Positions 1 to 7,425 of a stretch of 32,463 bases of DNA are shown here, one piece after another. The notes beneath the pieces are model-generated. The model saw nothing but the letters and a program-made list of their open reading frames with translations. It ran no database searches and had not been told where the DNA came from. The stretch's first letter is position 1; every line of letters begins with the position of its first letter. Source of the stretch: Streptomyces abyssomicinicus. GTDB taxonomy: Bacteria; Actinomycetota; Actinomycetes; Streptomycetales; Streptomycetaceae. Location of the stretch: contig NZ_BBZI01000019.1 in the NCBI RefSeq assembly GCF_008974245.1, positions 14,053 through 46,515 on the forward strand, given 5' to 3'. Position numbers and translations under genes: made by a program.

Positions 1-590
1 GCGTGGCCCAGTTCGTGGATCGAGACGCCGATCAGCAGGGCGGCCATCACGCCGCCGAAGGCGGCCGCGGAGACCGGGCTGTTCAGCGTGGCGACCACGG
101 CGTCCCACTGGGCGGCCATGGCGCCCATGCCGAGCAGGACGCACAGGGCCGCGGCGGCGACCGCGCCGCGGGAGAAGATCCGGGCGAAGAGCGGTCGCAT
201 GGCGTGCATCGTCCGCCCCGGGCGCAGCAGCGTGAGCTGAAGGGTCATCGGGGGGACGAAGTGGAAGCGGGGCGCCACGGGCGGCGCCGTGATCTTGCCG
301 TCGTCGAGCAGGCGCATGCCGTCCAGGCGCTGGACGGCGTCGTCGACGCGTTCGGTGTTCCAGCCGCCGCCGAGCCGGGTGGCGAGGATTCCGTGGTCGC
401 GCTCACCGTCGAACTCCTGCACGAGCTGGGCGAGGTGCGGGGTGATCCGCACGTAGCGGGGGCCGTGCTGGAGGACCCATTCGCCCTTGCCGTCGGCGGG
501 CGGGTGGACCTCGGCTCCCGGGGCGAGGCGCGGACGCATCGTGTGTGCCGGGGCGGCGGCGGGGGGCGGGGCGGTGGTGACAGCGCTCAC
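1..590 (-). CDS. mpaP: Daptide-type M50 intramembrane metalloprotease (MpaP-like), 3' end outside window
   Basis: Membrane zinc protease expected to remove the leader peptide from the modified precursors. About 196 residues are visible. Residues ~20-105 resemble a PqqD-like winged-helix domain (RRE-like), which fits leader recognition. Two hydrophobic segments follow, and the second runs into the M50 zinc motif HELGHA, whose last codon is cut by the window start. I chose the GTG at 590 because AAGGA lies 7 nt upstream. It is the last gene of the minus-strand daptide cluster in the window, separated from the nearest precursor gene by 180 bp holding a very strong hairpin. The family assignment rests on HELGHA, the domain order and the neighbours. 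The exact role in this cluster is inferred from the described daptide pathway. Transport genes may follow outside the window. Confidence 0.85.
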   Translation of the reverse strand, partial: MSAVTTAPPPAAAPAHTMRPRLAPGAEVHPPADGKGEWVLQHGPRYVRITPHLAQLVQEFDGERDHGILATRLGGGWNTERVDDAVQRLDGMRLLDDGKITAPPVAPRFHFVPPMTLQLTLLRPGRTMHAMRPLFARIFSRGAVAAAALCVLLGMGAMAAQWDAVVATLNSPVSAAAFGGVMAALLIGVSIHELGH

Positions 591-640
591 GGGGATTCCT
601 TGTCGGGGCGGCGTGCGGGGGAGGGAGCGTGCGGCACCCT

Positions 641-678
641 TGCGGGGGTCCGGCCGGCCGGGCCGGCCGGACCCCGCA
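641..678 (-). terminator. Very strong GC hairpin between precursors and protease gene
   Basis: Near-perfect inverted repeat: TGCGGGG(G)TCCGGCCGGCC, one-base loop, then its complement, giving about 18 paired bases with one bulge. There is no T-run, as is common for Streptomyces terminators. It sits 93 nt after the last precursor stop and 51 nt before mpaP. I infer partial termination or 3'-end protection, keeping precursor mRNA above protease mRNA. Confidence 0.6.
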
Positions 679-770
679 GATTCCTCGGGTCACCCGGGAG
701 GGTGCTGAGGTGCGGAGGGTCGGGCGTTCACGCCGTCTCCCGCCGCGTCAGTGCGCTCGCCGTTCTCGGC

Positions 771-923
771 TCAGGTGAGGGAGGCGAGGGAGGCGATGAC
801 CGAGGCGCTGATGGTCACGCCCGTGGAGACGCCGGTCCAGAAGCCGGGGGCCTCCAGGGACTCCAGCTCCTGCATCTCGACCTCGACGAGCTCGAAGTTG
901 TCCACGCCGTGGTTCTTGTTCAT
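771..923 (-). CDS. mpaA1: Daptide precursor peptide 1
   Basis: Fifty-residue RiPP precursor. The acidic leader ends in MQELESLEAPG, followed by a hydrophobic Ser/Thr/Val/Ile-rich core that starts near Gly27-Phe28 and ends in ASLT. The C-terminal Thr is the residue converted to a dimethylated propanediamine in known daptides. It shares MQELE, the APG-(F/W) junction and the Leu-Thr end with the next two small genes. The ATG at 923 has AAGGGAG upstream. The core has no Cys and no lanthionine enzymes are nearby, so a lanthipeptide is unlikely. The cleavage position after EAP is inferred. Confidence 0.9.
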   Translation of the reverse strand: MNKNHGVDNFELVEVEMQELESLEAPGFWTGVSTGVTISASVIASLASLT

Positions 924-990
924 TGCTTTTCTCCCTTGGTTGGTTGGTGCGTGTGCCGATGGTGCGGTGGTGCGGTGGTGCGGCGCTGGA

Positions 991-1143
991 TCAGGTGAGG
1001 GCGATGGAGACGCCCACGGAGACGCCCACCGAGAAGGCGGTGCTGACGGTCGCCCAGCCCGGGGCCTCCATCGACTCCAGCTCCTGCATGTCGGCCTCGA
1101 CGATCTCGAGGTTCTCGGGGGTGACGTCCTGCTTGTCGTTCAT
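991..1143 (-). CDS. mpaA2: Daptide precursor peptide 2
   Basis: Fifty-residue RiPP precursor. The leader ends DMQELESMEAPG and the core begins with Trp, contains a repeated VGVS element, and ends in SIALT. Start ATG at 1143 with AAGGAG about 7 nt upstream. It lies 67 bp from precursor 1 and 83 bp from precursor 3. Leader conservation and core divergence across the three copies are typical of a precursor family processed by one enzyme set. The products probably form amphipathic membrane-active helices, as reported for daptides; that is inference here. Confidence 0.9.
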   Translation of the reverse strand: MNDKQDVTPENLEIVEADMQELESMEAPGWATVSTAFSVGVSVGVSIALT

Positions 1144-1226
1144 CTGTCGCTCCTTGGAGTGAATGTGGTGCGGGAGGTGGTACGAGGTGGGTGAACGGGC
1201 CGTGGCCGGCCCGGTTCAGGCCTTGC

Positions 1227-1373
1227 TCAGGTGAGGCTCGCGGCGATGGAGACGATCGTGATGCCGACGCTCACGCCGATGCTGGTGGCCCAGCCCGGGG
1301 CCTGGACGGCCTCCAGCTCCTGCATGTCGAGCTCGGCCAGGTCCTGCTCGGCGATGGGGGTGCGGTCCGTCAT
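1227..1373 (-). CDS. mpaA3: Daptide precursor peptide 3
   Basis: Forty-eight-residue RiPP precursor. The leader ends in LDMQELEAVQAPG and the core begins Trp-Ala-Thr and ends in AASLT. Start ATG at 1373 with GAGGAG about 8 nt upstream. It is the first precursor after mpaB, separated by 99 bp. Its leader is two residues shorter than in the other two copies, but the MQELE box and C-terminal Leu-Thr are kept, showing the constrained positions. Confidence 0.9.
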   Translation of the reverse strand: MTDRTPIAEQDLAELDMQELEAVQAPGWATSIGVSVGITIVSIAASLT

Positions 1374-1472
1374 GGTGTTCTCCTCGTGTCCGGCGTCCCG
1401 GCCTGTCCGGGGCGCTTTCTCAGGGGTGGTGCAGGTGGTGCCGGTGGTGCTGTTTCACCTCCGGGCCGGGCG

Positions 1473-2669
1473 TCAGCCCGCCAGGAGGAGCGTGGGGGAG
1501 CCGTCCGCGGAGGGCGGCTCGGTGGCCTCGGCGAGGAGCGCGGTGATGTCGTCGGCGCTCAACTTGGCGAGGGTGGGCAGTCCCGCGCCCCAGGCCCGCA
1601 CGCTGCGCAGGGCGATCTCGCGGCGCAGCGGCGGTGTCAGGGGCAGGGTGCGGTCGGTGCGCCAGCGCTGCATCAGCCGGCGCAGGCCGTCCTCGGGCTC
1701 CGGTGCGAGCCAGGGGACCTGGTGGCGCAGCCGCCGCCACAGCCGGTCGATGCGGTCGGCGCTGCCGAAGCGCACGTCTCCGTCCAGGGCCCGCCGCCAC
1801 ACGGCCGGCCACAGGGCGCACACCGCGCGCATCTTGGCCACGCCGAGGACGGTGGACAGCTCGTTGGCGATGGCCCAGCACTTGACGGCGTAGGGGTTGC
1901 GGCCGACGTTGATGTGTCCCAGCTGGCTCTCGGCGCTGAGGCGTGCCAGGAGCAGCCGCGTAGGGGCGGGTGCGGGCAGGCCCTGGGCGAGATGCCGGGC
2001 CAGTTCGTCCCCGGCGGTCAGCAGGCCGACGGCGATCTGCTCGGCGGCCTCGTCCTGTTCGGGCAGGTCGACGGTGTCGCTGCTGTAGGGGATGACGGTC
2101 CGGAAGACCGCCTCGAGGGCGCCGTCCATGACCAGGGACGGGGGCAGGGTCTCGGTGGCCTCGGCCGTGCGCAGGGCCGCGACGGGCTTCAGGCACCGGC
2201 CCATGGCGATGCGTTTGGCGCTGCCGTGGGTGAAGCAGGCGACCTGCCCGGCCTCGGTGCCGGTTCCCAGGGTGGTGGGAACCGCGAGCACGGGGGCCGG
2301 CTCCTGCCATGCCTCCGGCAGGGCGATCAGGCCGCTGCGCTGCGGGGAGGTGAGGTAGCGCAGGAGTTCGGGCCTGCGGTGGGCGGTGGCCGCGAGCTTC
2401 GCGAGGTCGAGGGTGCTGCCCCCGCCGACGCCGACGATCAGTTCACCGGGGGAGAGCCGTGAGGCGAGCGTCTCGACGGATCGGACGCTGCCGTCGGCCG
2501 GGGTGAGCGCCCGGGTGGGCGTGATCCCGGCGCGGGCGATGCCTTCCCGCACGGCCCGGGTGACGGCGTGCCGTGCCACCGCGGGGTCGGCGAGGAGGGT
2601 CACCCCGGTGGGGCGCAGTTCGCGCAGGAGCGCGGGGATGCGGTCGTAGGAGTCGGGGGAGGCGTGCAC
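1473..2669 (-). CDS. mpaB: Daptide oxidative decarboxylase, iron-alcohol-dehydrogenase fold (MpaB-like)
   Basis: 398 residues of the iron-containing alcohol dehydrogenase superfamily. The NAD(P)-binding signature GGGSTLDLAK is at ~82-91 and PTTLGTGTE at ~131-139. In known daptide clusters this enzyme oxidatively decarboxylates the C-terminal Thr of the precursor to an aminoketone-type intermediate. The GTG start at 2669 lies 5 nt beyond the mpaD stop, with GAGGAG 9 nt upstream, so the two are co-translated. The usual His ligands of the metal site (HALAH and PHG segments in typical members) are not recognisable: the matching segment reads CWAIANEL and later LGVAKM. The metal centre may be altered or absent. 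Confidence 0.85.
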   Translation of the reverse strand: MHASPDSYDRIPALLRELRPTGVTLLADPAVARHAVTRAVREGIARAGITPTRALTPADGSVRSVETLASRLSPGELIVGVGGGSTLDLAKLAATAHRRPELLRYLTSPQRSGLIALPEAWQEPAPVLAVPTTLGTGTEAGQVACFTHGSAKRIAMGRCLKPVAALRTAEATETLPPSLVMDGALEAVFRTVIPYSSDTVDLPEQDEAAEQIAVGLLTAGDELARHLAQGLPAPAPTRLLLARLSAESQLGHINVGRNPYAVKCWAIANELSTVLGVAKMRAVCALWPAVWRRALDGDVRFGSADRIDRLWRRLRHQVPWLAPEPEDGLRRLMQRWRTDRTLPLTPPLRREIALRSVRAWGAGLPTLAKLSADDITALLAEATEPPSADGSPTLLLAG

Positions 2670-2674
2670 GGCGG

Positions 2675-3940
2675 TCAGCTCCTCGAGGCCTGGGCGGCGG
2701 CCGGCAGCAGGCTTTCGAGGCCCGCCTCGACGCAGGTCACCAGTTCGGTGACCTCCTCGCGCCGGTAGGTGAGGGCGGGCACGAGCTGGATGCCGGACGG
2801 GCCGGGGTGGACGATGGCGCCCGCCTCGCGGATCCGGGTGACGAGGCCGCCGACGTCGACGCCGGTCAGCTCGCCGCCGTCGGGGCGGACCACGCGCAGG
2901 CTGCGGAAGCATCCGGTGCCGGTGGCCTCCGCGACGAGCGGGTGGCGGTCGACGAGGCCGGTGAGTTCCCGGTGCAGCCAGGCGGCGACGTCCCGGCCGG
3001 CGGCCACCGCGTCGAGCCTTTCCATCTCGGCGATGGTGGCGCTGATCGCCGCGCCGGCCAGAGCGGTGGCGCCCTGGGTCTCGGCGTGGGCGAAGACGGT
3101 GTCGTGCTCGGTGAGGGCCTCGGCCACGCGGTGCGAGAGGACGAGGGCGGAGGCGGGGCAGACCCCGTTGGTCAGTCCCTTGGAGGTGACCAGGACGTCG
3201 GGCAGGCCGGGCCAGCTCTCGGAGGCGAAGTAGCTGCCGGTGCGGCCGAAGCCGGTGGCGACCTCGTCGGCGACCAGCAGGAAGCCGTGCTCGTCGCGCA
3301 GGCCGACCAGGGCGGCCACGAACTCCTCGTCGAGGGGGACGGTGCCGGTGCCGACGACGGGCTCCACGATCACCGCGGCGACCTGGCGGCCGAGGGCGGC
3401 CATGAGCCGGCCGAGTTCGGCGGTGTCGTTGGGGGTGACGTGGCGGATCAGGCGCTGGTCGATGCCGTAGACGCGCTGGCCGAGGTCCTCGCCGGTGAGG
3501 GCGAAGCCGCCGAAGGTCAGGCCGTGGAAGCTGTTGCGCAGGGAGACGATCAGGTTGCGCTGGGGGGCGCCCTGGAGGGCGTGGTGGAGCCGGGCGAGCT
3601 TCATGACCGCGTCGTTGGCGACGCCGCCGCCGGTGGAGAAGATCACCCGCGAGTAGTGGTCGGGTCCGCAGACCCTCACCAGGTCCTCGGCGGCGCGGCG
3701 GGCGTAGACGTTCTCGAAGCGGAAGGAGCCGAGGTAGGAGGCGTGGCGGGCGGCCTCGGCGACGGCATCGGCGATGCGCGGGTTGTTGTAGCCGAGGTTG
3801 ACGTTCCACAGTCCGCTGTCGCCGTCCAGGACCGTGCGGCCGTCCGCGAAGGTGACGCGGTGCCCGTGCGCGCCGATCGCGCACAGCCGGTCGTCGCCGT
3901 GGCTGGAGGGCGGGATGAGGTAGGGCCAGAGCGCTGTCAT
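2675..3940 (-). CDS. mpaD: Daptide PLP-dependent aminotransferase (MpaD-like)
   Basis: 421-residue class-III aminotransferase (fold type I). The PLP lysine is Lys254 in TSKGLTNG; the pyridine-binding Asp225 is in DEVATGFGR; STGGGVAND (~102-110) matches the PLP phosphate-binding region and NSFHG the ring-stacking segment. In the daptide pathway it aminates the C-terminal ketone left by decarboxylation. The ATG at 3940 overlaps the methyltransferase stop as ATGA, and mpaB follows after 5 nt, showing a tightly coupled operon. Length is normal for the family. Confidence 0.9.
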   Translation of the reverse strand: MTALWPYLIPPSSHGDDRLCAIGAHGHRVTFADGRTVLDGDSGLWNVNLGYNNPRIADAVAEAARHASYLGSFRFENVYARRAAEDLVRVCGPDHYSRVIFSTGGGVANDAVMKLARLHHALQGAPQRNLIVSLRNSFHGLTFGGFALTGEDLGQRVYGIDQRLIRHVTPNDTAELGRLMAALGRQVAAVIVEPVVGTGTVPLDEEFVAALVGLRDEHGFLLVADEVATGFGRTGSYFASESWPGLPDVLVTSKGLTNGVCPASALVLSHRVAEALTEHDTVFAHAETQGATALAGAAISATIAEMERLDAVAAGRDVAAWLHRELTGLVDRHPLVAEATGTGCFRSLRVVRPDGGELTGVDVGGLVTRIREAGAIVHPGPSGIQLVPALTYRREEVTELVTCVEAGLESLLPAAAQASRS

Positions 3941-4764
3941 CGGGAGGCTTCCGTGGTCAGGAGTGTCACGCGGTGACGCTCGCCGGGCTGGGTCAGGATC
4001 TGGCGGGAGACGACGGTCAGGCCGGCCGCGGAGAGTTCGGCCTCCAGCCGCGACAGGTCCACGACGGCGACGTGGTCGGTGCACACCGGCACCGGGCTGT
4101 CGTCCGCCGGAGGGTCGGCGGGCAGCAGGGTGACGGTGCGGCCCGCGGCGCCGGCCGGCCAGTGCTCGTGGAACTCGTAGACGGTGCCGCCCAGGCCGGT
4201 GAGACGTTCGACCGTCTCGTCGGGTCCGTCGGCGTCGCCGCGCTCCATCACCGTGAGCAGGAACTTCCCGTCGTCGGTGAGGTGGTCCAGGACGCTGCGG
4301 TAGAGGCCGGCCCGGCCGTCCGCGTCGAGGAGCGAGAGCGAGGTGGTGCCGAGCAGGACGTACGGGAAGCGGCGGCCGAGGTCGAAGGCGGACATGTCGG
4401 CCTGGACGACGGTGCAGCGCTCCCGCATCCGGGCCGGGACCTTCTCCAGTTCCGTCCGCAGCAGGGCCAGCATGTCGGCGGAGAGGTCGAGGGCGGTGAC
4501 CTCCCGGCCGACCGCCAGGAGCGGCAGGCTGAACCGTCCTGCGCCGGCCGCCAGGTCCAGGACGGGACCCCTGGTGCTGCGGATGCCGGCCAGCACGGCC
4601 CGGGTCTCGTAGTCGTCGTAGGTGGTCAGGTCCTGGTAGAGGGGTGCGCCGAGGGCGTCGTACAGGCCGCACAGGCGGGCCCGCGGGCCGAGTTCGGCGA
4701 TGCGCCGGGCGGCCAGGGTCTGCGGGGCCGGAAGCGTGGGCGTCGGCTGGGCGATCGTGGTCAT
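3937..4764 (-). CDS. mpaM: Daptide N-methyltransferase, SAM-dependent (MpaM-like)
   Basis: 275-residue class-I SAM methyltransferase. Motif I, LDLAAGAGRFSLPLL, lies at ~69-83, followed by the acidic ALDLSADML motif and VVQADMSAF. In the known pathway it dimethylates the new C-terminal amine to give the dimethyl-propanediamine terminus. Its ATG at 4764 shares one base with the preceding stop (TGATG), and its own stop overlaps mpaD (ATGA). The assignment combines fold motifs with cluster position; the motifs alone would allow many substrates. Confidence 0.88.
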   Translation of the reverse strand: MTTIAQPTPTLPAPQTLAARRIAELGPRARLCGLYDALGAPLYQDLTTYDDYETRAVLAGIRSTRGPVLDLAAGAGRFSLPLLAVGREVTALDLSADMLALLRTELEKVPARMRERCTVVQADMSAFDLGRRFPYVLLGTTSLSLLDADGRAGLYRSVLDHLTDDGKFLLTVMERGDADGPDETVERLTGLGGTVYEFHEHWPAGAAGRTVTLLPADPPADDSPVPVCTDHVAVVDLSRLEAELSAAGLTVVSRQILTQPGERHRVTLLTTEASR

Positions 4765-5792
4765 CACGCGGCCACCGGGAGGGAGAGGCGGACGCCGTGC
4801 CGGGCCAGGAGCTCGGTCACCTGCGCGTCCCAGCCGTCCGGGACGAGGCCGGCGGTGCGGCCGCCGGTCGCGAGCAGGCATTCCAGGGCCTGGGCGGCGC
4901 GGACGTCGACGGTGAACAGGCGCGTCCCGTCGACGATGTACGCCTCGTCGTCCCGGTACACGACCAGCGGCAGGCCGGGGTCGGAGAGGTCGGCGCGGGC
5001 GTCGGTGCCGGCGAGCTGCGGGGCGAGCCGGGAACCGAAGCCGGACACCTTCAGACCGGTGATCCCGCGGGCGGCGAAGCTGCGCAGCGCGGTGACGGCC
5101 CGGAGGTAGCGGGGCAGGTGCGGGTGGACGTCGTGGACCGTGTCCAGGGTGTCGGGGGACAGCACCTGGCCGAGACCGGCGGCCCTGGCGGTGAGCTGTT
5201 CGTGGCGGGCGGTCAGGGTCTCGAGGCTGTCGCCGACGGTGCCGAGCACCGCCCCGGTGGGGGAGACCGACAGCTGCCCGTCGTGGTCGGCGTAGAGCCG
5301 CACGGCGGGCCCGTCACCGGGGCGGGCCTCGCCGCTCAGGGCGGCTGGGTCGGCGAGGACCACGGAGGAGGTGACGAGGAAGTCGGGGAAGACGCCCTCG
5401 TCCACGGCCCGGGCGGCGTCGGCGAGGAAGGCCTCGTGGTCGGCCTCGTCGAGGACGCGTACCAGGGTGGGGCCGAAGACCGTCATGAAGGGGCTGGCGA
5501 CGTAGGAGTGCGTCTGGAGGAAGAAGTCCTGGCCGTTGGAGAACTCCCCGCCGGCCTCGGTGAGGCTTCCGTCGTAGCCGACGGCGGGCTCGGGCACACC
5601 GGTGCCGTCGTCGGGGGCGAGCAGGAGGGTGCCGGGGCCGACGAGGCCGGAGGCGACGACGGCGGGGATGTGCGCGGCGTCGGCGAGGACCAGCGTGCCG
5701 GTGGCCGTGGGCGGCGGCGTGCCGAGGGGTGTGCCGGTGGCCCAGGAGATGAGGTGTTCCTTCAGACGGCCACGGTCGATCGTCATGCTCAT
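4764..5792 (-). CDS. mpaC: Daptide RiPP recognition protein (MpaC-like)
   Basis: 342 residues. I recognise it mainly from its place and size. The C-terminal ~75 residues (YIVDGTRLF...AQALECLLATGG...LLARHGVRL) read like a PqqD-type winged helix, the RRE fold that binds precursor leaders. The larger N-terminal part has no motif I can name. The family is annotated as a daptide recognition protein that presents the leader to the tailoring enzymes. I place the start at ATG 5792 because GAAGGA lies about 9 nt upstream; ATGs at 5816 and 5786 are alternatives. It is coupled to mpaM by TGATG and follows the oxidoreductase gene after 84 bp. Confidence 0.75.
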   Translation of the reverse strand: MSMTIDRGRLKEHLISWATGTPLGTPPPTATGTLVLADAAHIPAVVASGLVGPGTLLLAPDDGTGVPEPAVGYDGSLTEAGGEFSNGQDFFLQTHSYVASPFMTVFGPTLVRVLDEADHEAFLADAARAVDEGVFPDFLVTSSVVLADPAALSGEARPGDGPAVRLYADHDGQLSVSPTGAVLGTVGDSLETLTARHEQLTARAAGLGQVLSPDTLDTVHDVHPHLPRYLRAVTALRSFAARGITGLKVSGFGSRLAPQLAGTDARADLSDPGLPLVVYRDDEAYIVDGTRLFTVDVRAAQALECLLATGGRTAGLVPDGWDAQVTELLARHGVRLSLPVAA

Positions 5793-5876
5793 GCCATTAC
5801 ATCCTTCGTCGGTCATCTGCGCCTCCGCCGCCTGACGAGGCGTCGGGGCAGTCGGCGGAGTGCGGGGAGGGGCGGG

Positions 5877-6854
5877 TCAGGCGGCGGTGACGGCCTGCAG
5901 GATCGAGGACAGGTCGGCGAGCGACTCGCGGGATCCGAAGAGCTTGTTCACGGCGGTGGTGTTGAGCACGATCTCGTCGACGCCCGCCTCCTCGTACGCA
6001 CGCAGTCCCTTGACCGCCTGCGCGAGGTCTCCGCCGGCGAACGCGCCGGTCTCCACGACGCCGCGCGCCACGTCCGCGAGCTGTCCGGAGCCGGTGTCCA
6101 CGCCCGCGCGGGAGAGCATGTCCAGGTAGTGCGGGGCCTGCATGTGGCCGGCGTTGCCGACCAGGGCCAGCCGTTCGGGCTCGGCCCCCTCGCGTCCTTC
6201 CTTCTCGAGCCCGGTGGGGACCATGGCGACCACCCGGGGCAGGGTGGTCCGGCCCGCGCGGGCCGCGCCCTCGGCGACCGCGGGTATCAGCACATCCCGC
6301 AGGTAGCCCGGCGGGGTGAGCCAGGTGATCACGACGTCCGCCACCTCGCCCGCCAGCCGGGCCATGCCCGGCCGCAGTACTCCCAGTCCCACGTCGACCC
6401 GGGGCGCCGACGCGGGGGCCAGCTGCCCCAGGAAGGGGAAGTTCGGTCCCTTCGCCTCGACGACCTCGCCGTCGAGCAGTTTCCGTACGGCCGTCACGTA
6501 CTCGCGTGCCGCCTGCAGCGGCTTGGCGTACGGGGCGCCCATCAGGTTGGCCTGGAAGGCCTGCCCTCCGGGGCCGAAGCCCGCGATCACCGGCTCACCG
6601 GTGGTCATGGCCACTGACCGTGCCTGCATGGCCGCCTCGTACGGGTGGCGCAGCGGCATCAGCGTGACCCCGAAGCCCGTCGGCACCCGGAACCCGGCGC
6701 CCGCCATGCCGGTGAAGGTCTGGTGGGGCTCCAGGAGCATGGACTGTCCCTGCCAGAGGCGGGCGGCCCCGGTCCACTGGACCAGACCGGCGAAGGGAAG
6801 GGCCTGCTCCAGCCGGCGGGGAACACAGGGGATGAGCACGGAGTAGTCGGTCAT
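5877..6854 (-). CDS. LLM-class flavin/F420-dependent oxidoreductase
   Basis: 325-residue luciferase-like monooxygenase-family TIM barrel. Family-like features are the N-terminal strand, GFGVTLMPLRHPYEAAMQA, the segment VIAGFGPGGQAFQ and the late ADVVITWLTPPGYL region. Such enzymes use F420 or FMN for hydride transfer. ATG 6854 has GAGGAGA about 10 nt upstream. It is co-directional with the daptide genes, between the small secreted protein and mpaC, so it probably belongs to the operon. Its substrate is unknown: it could reduce or oxidise a residue in the precursor core or act on an intermediate at the C-terminus. LLM enzymes in lanthipeptide clusters reduce dehydroalanine, but no dehydratase gene is seen here. 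Confidence 0.8.
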   Translation of the reverse strand: MTDYSVLIPCVPRRLEQALPFAGLVQWTGAARLWQGQSMLLEPHQTFTGMAGAGFRVPTGFGVTLMPLRHPYEAAMQARSVAMTTGEPVIAGFGPGGQAFQANLMGAPYAKPLQAAREYVTAVRKLLDGEVVEAKGPNFPFLGQLAPASAPRVDVGLGVLRPGMARLAGEVADVVITWLTPPGYLRDVLIPAVAEGAARAGRTTLPRVVAMVPTGLEKEGREGAEPERLALVGNAGHMQAPHYLDMLSRAGVDTGSGQLADVARGVVETGAFAGGDLAQAVKGLRAYEEAGVDEIVLNTTAVNKLFGSRESLADLSSILQAVTAA

Positions 6855-6896
6855 GGCGGTGGGATCTCCTCGGTCGGGTCGCCGGCGGGCCGCTGG

Positions 6897-7157
6897 CTAC
6901 TGCCAGTCGTTGTTGTTCTTCGACAGCGGCGCGAGCACGTCGGGGAGCAGACCGTCGAGCTTGCCGAGCAGGTGGTCGAGGGCGGCGGCGCCCTCGACCG
7001 GGAGGTTCGCGGAGGAGGCCGCCGTGTGCTGCGGCGCGTCGGCGGCGAGGGCCGTGCCCTGTCCCAGGCCGGCCAGCAGGCCGGCGGTCAGCAGAGCGGC
7101 ACCGACTCGCGCAAGGCGACGGGACGACAGCGTGCTGCGGGACGCGATGCGGTTCAC
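6897..7157 (-). CDS. Small secreted protein at head of daptide operon
   Basis: 86 residues, GTG start at 7157 with GAGGAG about 7 nt upstream. A basic N-terminus, hydrophobic segment (VGAALLTAGLLAGLGQGTALA) and an Ala-x-Ala cut at about residue 38 form a clear Sec signal peptide. The mature ~48 residues are acidic/hydrophobic (LLGKLDGLLPDVLAPL) and end in KNNNDWQ; no Cys. It lies 42 bp before the LLM oxidoreductase and is probably its first operon partner. Function unknown. An immunity or envelope-protective role is possible from context only. Many Streptomyces encode similar tiny secreted proteins. Confidence 0.65.
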   Translation of the reverse strand: MNRIASRSTLSSRRLARVGAALLTAGLLAGLGQGTALAADAPQHTAASSANLPVEGAAALDHLLGKLDGLLPDVLAPLSKNNNDWQ

Positions 7158-7354
7158 GGGGGCTCCTCGAAGCTCGGCGCGGACTGTGTGTCCCCCTGCT
7201 GGGGGCCGTTCCTCCTTGCGAGTAAGACTCTGCCGTCACTCAAGGGCCGCCACGAGGCCGTCCGCGCGCAGCTTGCTGCACGCCCGTTTTCCTCATCCTG
7301 CACGGGTTTTTCACCCGCCAGGGTCAAACACTCGCCTTTCGGGACAATTCGCCA

Positions 7355-7400
7355 TTGACAGCCATGTTCGATCATCTGAAGATTCCAGGAACGACGTTCC
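7355..7400 (+). promoter_or_regulatory. Putative promoter and palindrome before the cluster regulator
   Basis: TTGACA (7355-7360), 17-bp spacer, then GAAGAT (7378-7383). Just downstream is a perfect palindrome GGAAC-GAC-GTTCC (7388-7400), 25 bp before the regulator's ATG. This could be an autoregulatory operator. The rest of the 268-bp divergent region (7158-7425) must also hold the promoter for the minus-strand operon, but I see no convincing boxes for it. Confidence 0.4.
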
Positions 7401-7425
7401 AACAGATCGTCAACGGGGGGAATCC

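Noticed and set aside
771..1373. Lanthipeptide reading of the Ser/Thr-rich precursors
   Set aside because: No Cys in the cores and no LanB/C/M/KC gene in the window. The Thr terminus and enzyme set fit daptides.
1..3900. Long open frames antisense to the daptide genes, on the plus strand and in a second minus frame
   Set aside because: They are rich in Gly/Arg/Ala/Pro with no motifs, lack ribosome sites, and overlap genes with clear motifs and coupled starts. High GC produces such shadows.
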